DNA of 14,095 nucleotides from contig PCVB01000029.1 in NCBI GenBank assembly GCA_002787855.1, forward strand, positions 1 to 14,095, given 5' to 3'. The stretch comes from Candidatus Zambryskibacteria bacterium CG11_big_fil_rev_8_21_14_0_20_42_18 (GTDB taxonomy: Bacteria; Patescibacteriota; Minisyncoccia; Phycocordibacterales; Zambryskibacteraceae). Below the pieces are notes generated by a model. That model did not search any database. It was given only the letters and a program-made list of their open reading frames with translations, and was not told the DNA's origin. Shown here in pieces: positions 12,641-14,095 of this stretch. Position numbers and translations under genes: made by a program. How positions within the stretch are numbered: the stretch's first letter is position 1; each line of letters begins with the position of its first letter.

Positions 12641-14095
12641 ATGATAAAAAGTAAAATTACAAAGTTTGCTACTCTTGCAGTCGGCATGACTTTTGTCTTT
12701 GGCGTTATGGCTACACCAGCCGGCGCTCAGACAATTGCTGAACTCCAAGCGCAAATTAACGCGCTTATGGCACAGCTCGCCGCCCTTCAAGGTGGAACTG
12801 GTTCAACGAATACTGGTTCAGTTTTCCAATTCAACACTGACTTAACCGTTGGTGCCACTGGAGCTGCAGTTACCAGTCTTCAACAGTTTCTTGTAGGACA
12901 AGGTCACCTAGTTATGCCAGCTGGCGTATCTTATGGTTACTTTGGTCCTATTACTCGTGCGGCAGTTGCTTCATGGCAGGCAGCTAATGGCGTAGCACCA
13001 GCAGTCGGCTATTGGGGACCAATCTCCAGAGCTAAGGCTAACTCTATGACTACTCCTGTTTCCGGAACTCCAACCACCACAACTCCTGGTGTTGGTATCA
13101 CCACCCCTGGTGTTGAAGGAACCATTACCGTTGAAGTCAATTCCACTCCGACAGGCGTTAAGCTTCGAGAAGGAGATGATATGAAAGCGGTAGCTGGTAT
13201 TGAAATTGAGGCCAAGACCTCCGACATGAGAATTGAGAGAGTTAAGCTTGACCTTGATGCTGCAACTAGTGGTAACACTGACCAGCAGTTCTACAACAAG
13301 ATTGCCTCTAAGGTTTACGTCTTGGACGGTTCCACCGTTCTTGGTTCAGTGGACCTTAACTCCAGTACTGTGGTTGAGGACGGCTCTGACCGTTTCATCA
13401 CCATCTCTGGTCTTAGCTTCGTCATTCCCAAGGATACTATTAAAGTTTTGACGATTGCTCTTGACGCTAAGTCTAGCTGGGACTCCACCTTTGACGGAGA
13501 CTCATGGACTGTTGGCGTTCCTGTTGACGGCGTTAGATCCGTTGACGGCGCTGGTGTCAACCAGTATGGTCCGGGCACAGCCTTCACCAGAAGCTTTACC
13601 TCTGAAGGAGAGCTCGTAGATGATGCCGAAATTACAGTGTCTAAGAACGTTAACTCTCCGAAAGTCTCGGAAGTTATTGCCTCTGACGGTACTGATGAGG
13701 ATGAACTTGATGACCTTGAGTTACTCCGCTTCAACGTTAAGGCTGAAGACGACGATGTTGAAATCACTGACCTTATCGTTAATATCACTCGAGCTGGTTC
13801 TGGAACGGCTACCACCTCTACCCTCTACCTTGTAGATGGTTCAACTGTGGTTGGCAGTGAGAGTGCTACCGGCATCTCGTCCGTTGGCGGTGCTGTTACC
13901 TTCGATGACATTGACTATGTCATTTCAGAAGATACGACCAAGACCTTCAAGATTCTTGCTGACATTGATGATGCTAACGGTACCACTGTGACCTACAAGG
14001 CTGACATTCAGTCAACTGACTTCACCACGGAGAACTCCATCGGTGATGTCGCTTCGGTCTCTGGTTCCGCAACCGGTGACGTTATTACGGTTCGC
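12641..14095 (+). CDS. Secreted surface protein with peptidoglycan-binding domain and beta-rich repeats (3' end outside window)
   Basis: The 5' part (485 codons, open at the right edge) of an exported cell-surface protein, perhaps an S-layer or other wall-associated structural component. A signal peptide is clear: KSKITK, a hydrophobic core, then PAGA before Q30. Residues 31-50 (TIAELQAQINALMAQLAALQ) look like a short coiled coil. Residues about 60-135 form a PG_binding_1-like domain (LTVGATGAAVTSLQQFLVGQG ... YFGPITRAAVASWQ). A Thr/Pro/Gly linker follows (about 137-155), then acidic beta-rich units. YVLDGSTVLGS at 226 and YLVDGSTVVGS at 396 recur 170 residues apart with similar downstream strands. 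No cysteines are seen. Codon choice (GAC, AAC, ACC, TTC, GGT) differs from the AT-rich neighbours, as in highly expressed genes. ATAAAATTAACAA before the ATG has no Shine-Dalgarno. Confidence 0.88.
   Translation, partial: MIKSKITKFATLAVGMTFVFGVMATPAGAQTIAELQAQINALMAQLAALQGGTGSTNTGSVFQFNTDLTVGATGAAVTSLQQFLVGQGHLVMPAGVSYGYFGPITRAAVASWQAANGVAPAVGYWGPISRAKANSMTTPVSGTPTTTTPGVGITTPGVEGTITVEVNSTPTGVKLREGDDMKAVAGIEIEAKTSDMRIERVKLDLDAATSGNTDQQFYNKIASKVYVLDGSTVLGSVDLNSSTVVEDGSDRFITISGLSFVIPKDTIKVLTIALDAKSSWDSTFDGDSWTVGVPVDGVRSVDGAGVNQYGPGTAFTRSFTSEGELVDDAEITVSKNVNSPKVSEVIASDGTDEDELDDLELLRFNVKAEDDDVEITDLIVNITRAGSGTATTSTLYLVDGSTVVGSESATGISSVGGAVTFDDIDYVISEDTTKTFKILADIDDANGTTVTYKADIQSTDFTTENSIGDVASVSGSATGDVITVR

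Noticed and set aside
13315..13815. 166-codon Ser-rich open frame on the minus strand
   Set aside because: It is antisense to the surface-protein gene. Its composition (runs of Ser, Val and Leu) is what the reverse of Asp/Thr/Gly codons yields, and it has no start context.

Overview
The window looks like part of a Patescibacteria (CPR) genome, most likely Parcubacteria. This is inferred from gene content and style; no rRNA marker is present. The support is: compact genes with short spacers; a short MetRS with no C-terminal tRNA-binding domain; a dimeric-type GlyRS; an EF-P with an atypical substrate loop; a secreted protein with a peptidoglycan-binding domain and beta-rich repeats; and small palindromic repeats that encode DPSTSSGQ-type peptides when they fall inside genes. 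ftsK ends in TGA, which argues against the UGA-to-glycine code of Gracilibacteria/Absconditabacteria. Almost no gene has a Shine-Dalgarno sequence.

Layout. Bases 28-7105 (+) hold a tight housekeeping series: GlyRS, M16 zinc peptidase, AI-2E/PerM-type membrane protein, MetRS, TatD-type hydrolase, and the classic rpsF-ssb-rpsR cluster. Bases 7145-7423 (+) encode a small unrecognised membrane protein whose 3' end overlaps efp. Bases 7386-11556 (-) read in the order ftsK, a membrane-anchored Ig-like small protein (ATGA overlap with ftsK), recA, efp, probably as one transcript. Bases 11557-11737 are a divergent intergenic region with three promoter-like units. Bases 11738-12385 (+) encode a winged-helix protein. 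Bases 12386-12640 hold two palindromic repeats, a strong sigma70-type promoter with a palindrome in its spacer, and a leader with a 10-bp stem. From 12641 to the right edge runs the 5' part of a secreted surface protein.

How the genes work together. The plus-strand series serves translation (GlyRS, MetRS, S6, S18) with SSB, envelope and processing genes. The minus-strand series combines chromosome segregation (FtsK), recombination (RecA) and translation of proline stretches (EF-P). The surface gene stands alone behind its own promoter and has codon use unlike its neighbours, as expected for an abundant cell-surface protein.

Most notable signal. A short palindromic repeat (core CCCTTCGACAAGCTCAGGG) occurs as two copies identical over 25 bp (in GlyRS and FtsK), one divergent copy in FtsK, one decayed copy in EF-P and one intergenic copy. 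All four genic copies sit in the same orientation and reading frame relative to their gene, adding a DPS-type peptide to a loop or linker of an essential protein. In FtsK one copy directly abuts a 7-bp tandem satellite, and related 7-mers precede the GlyRS start. A 24-bp perfect palindrome inside the TatD gene is a separate oddity.
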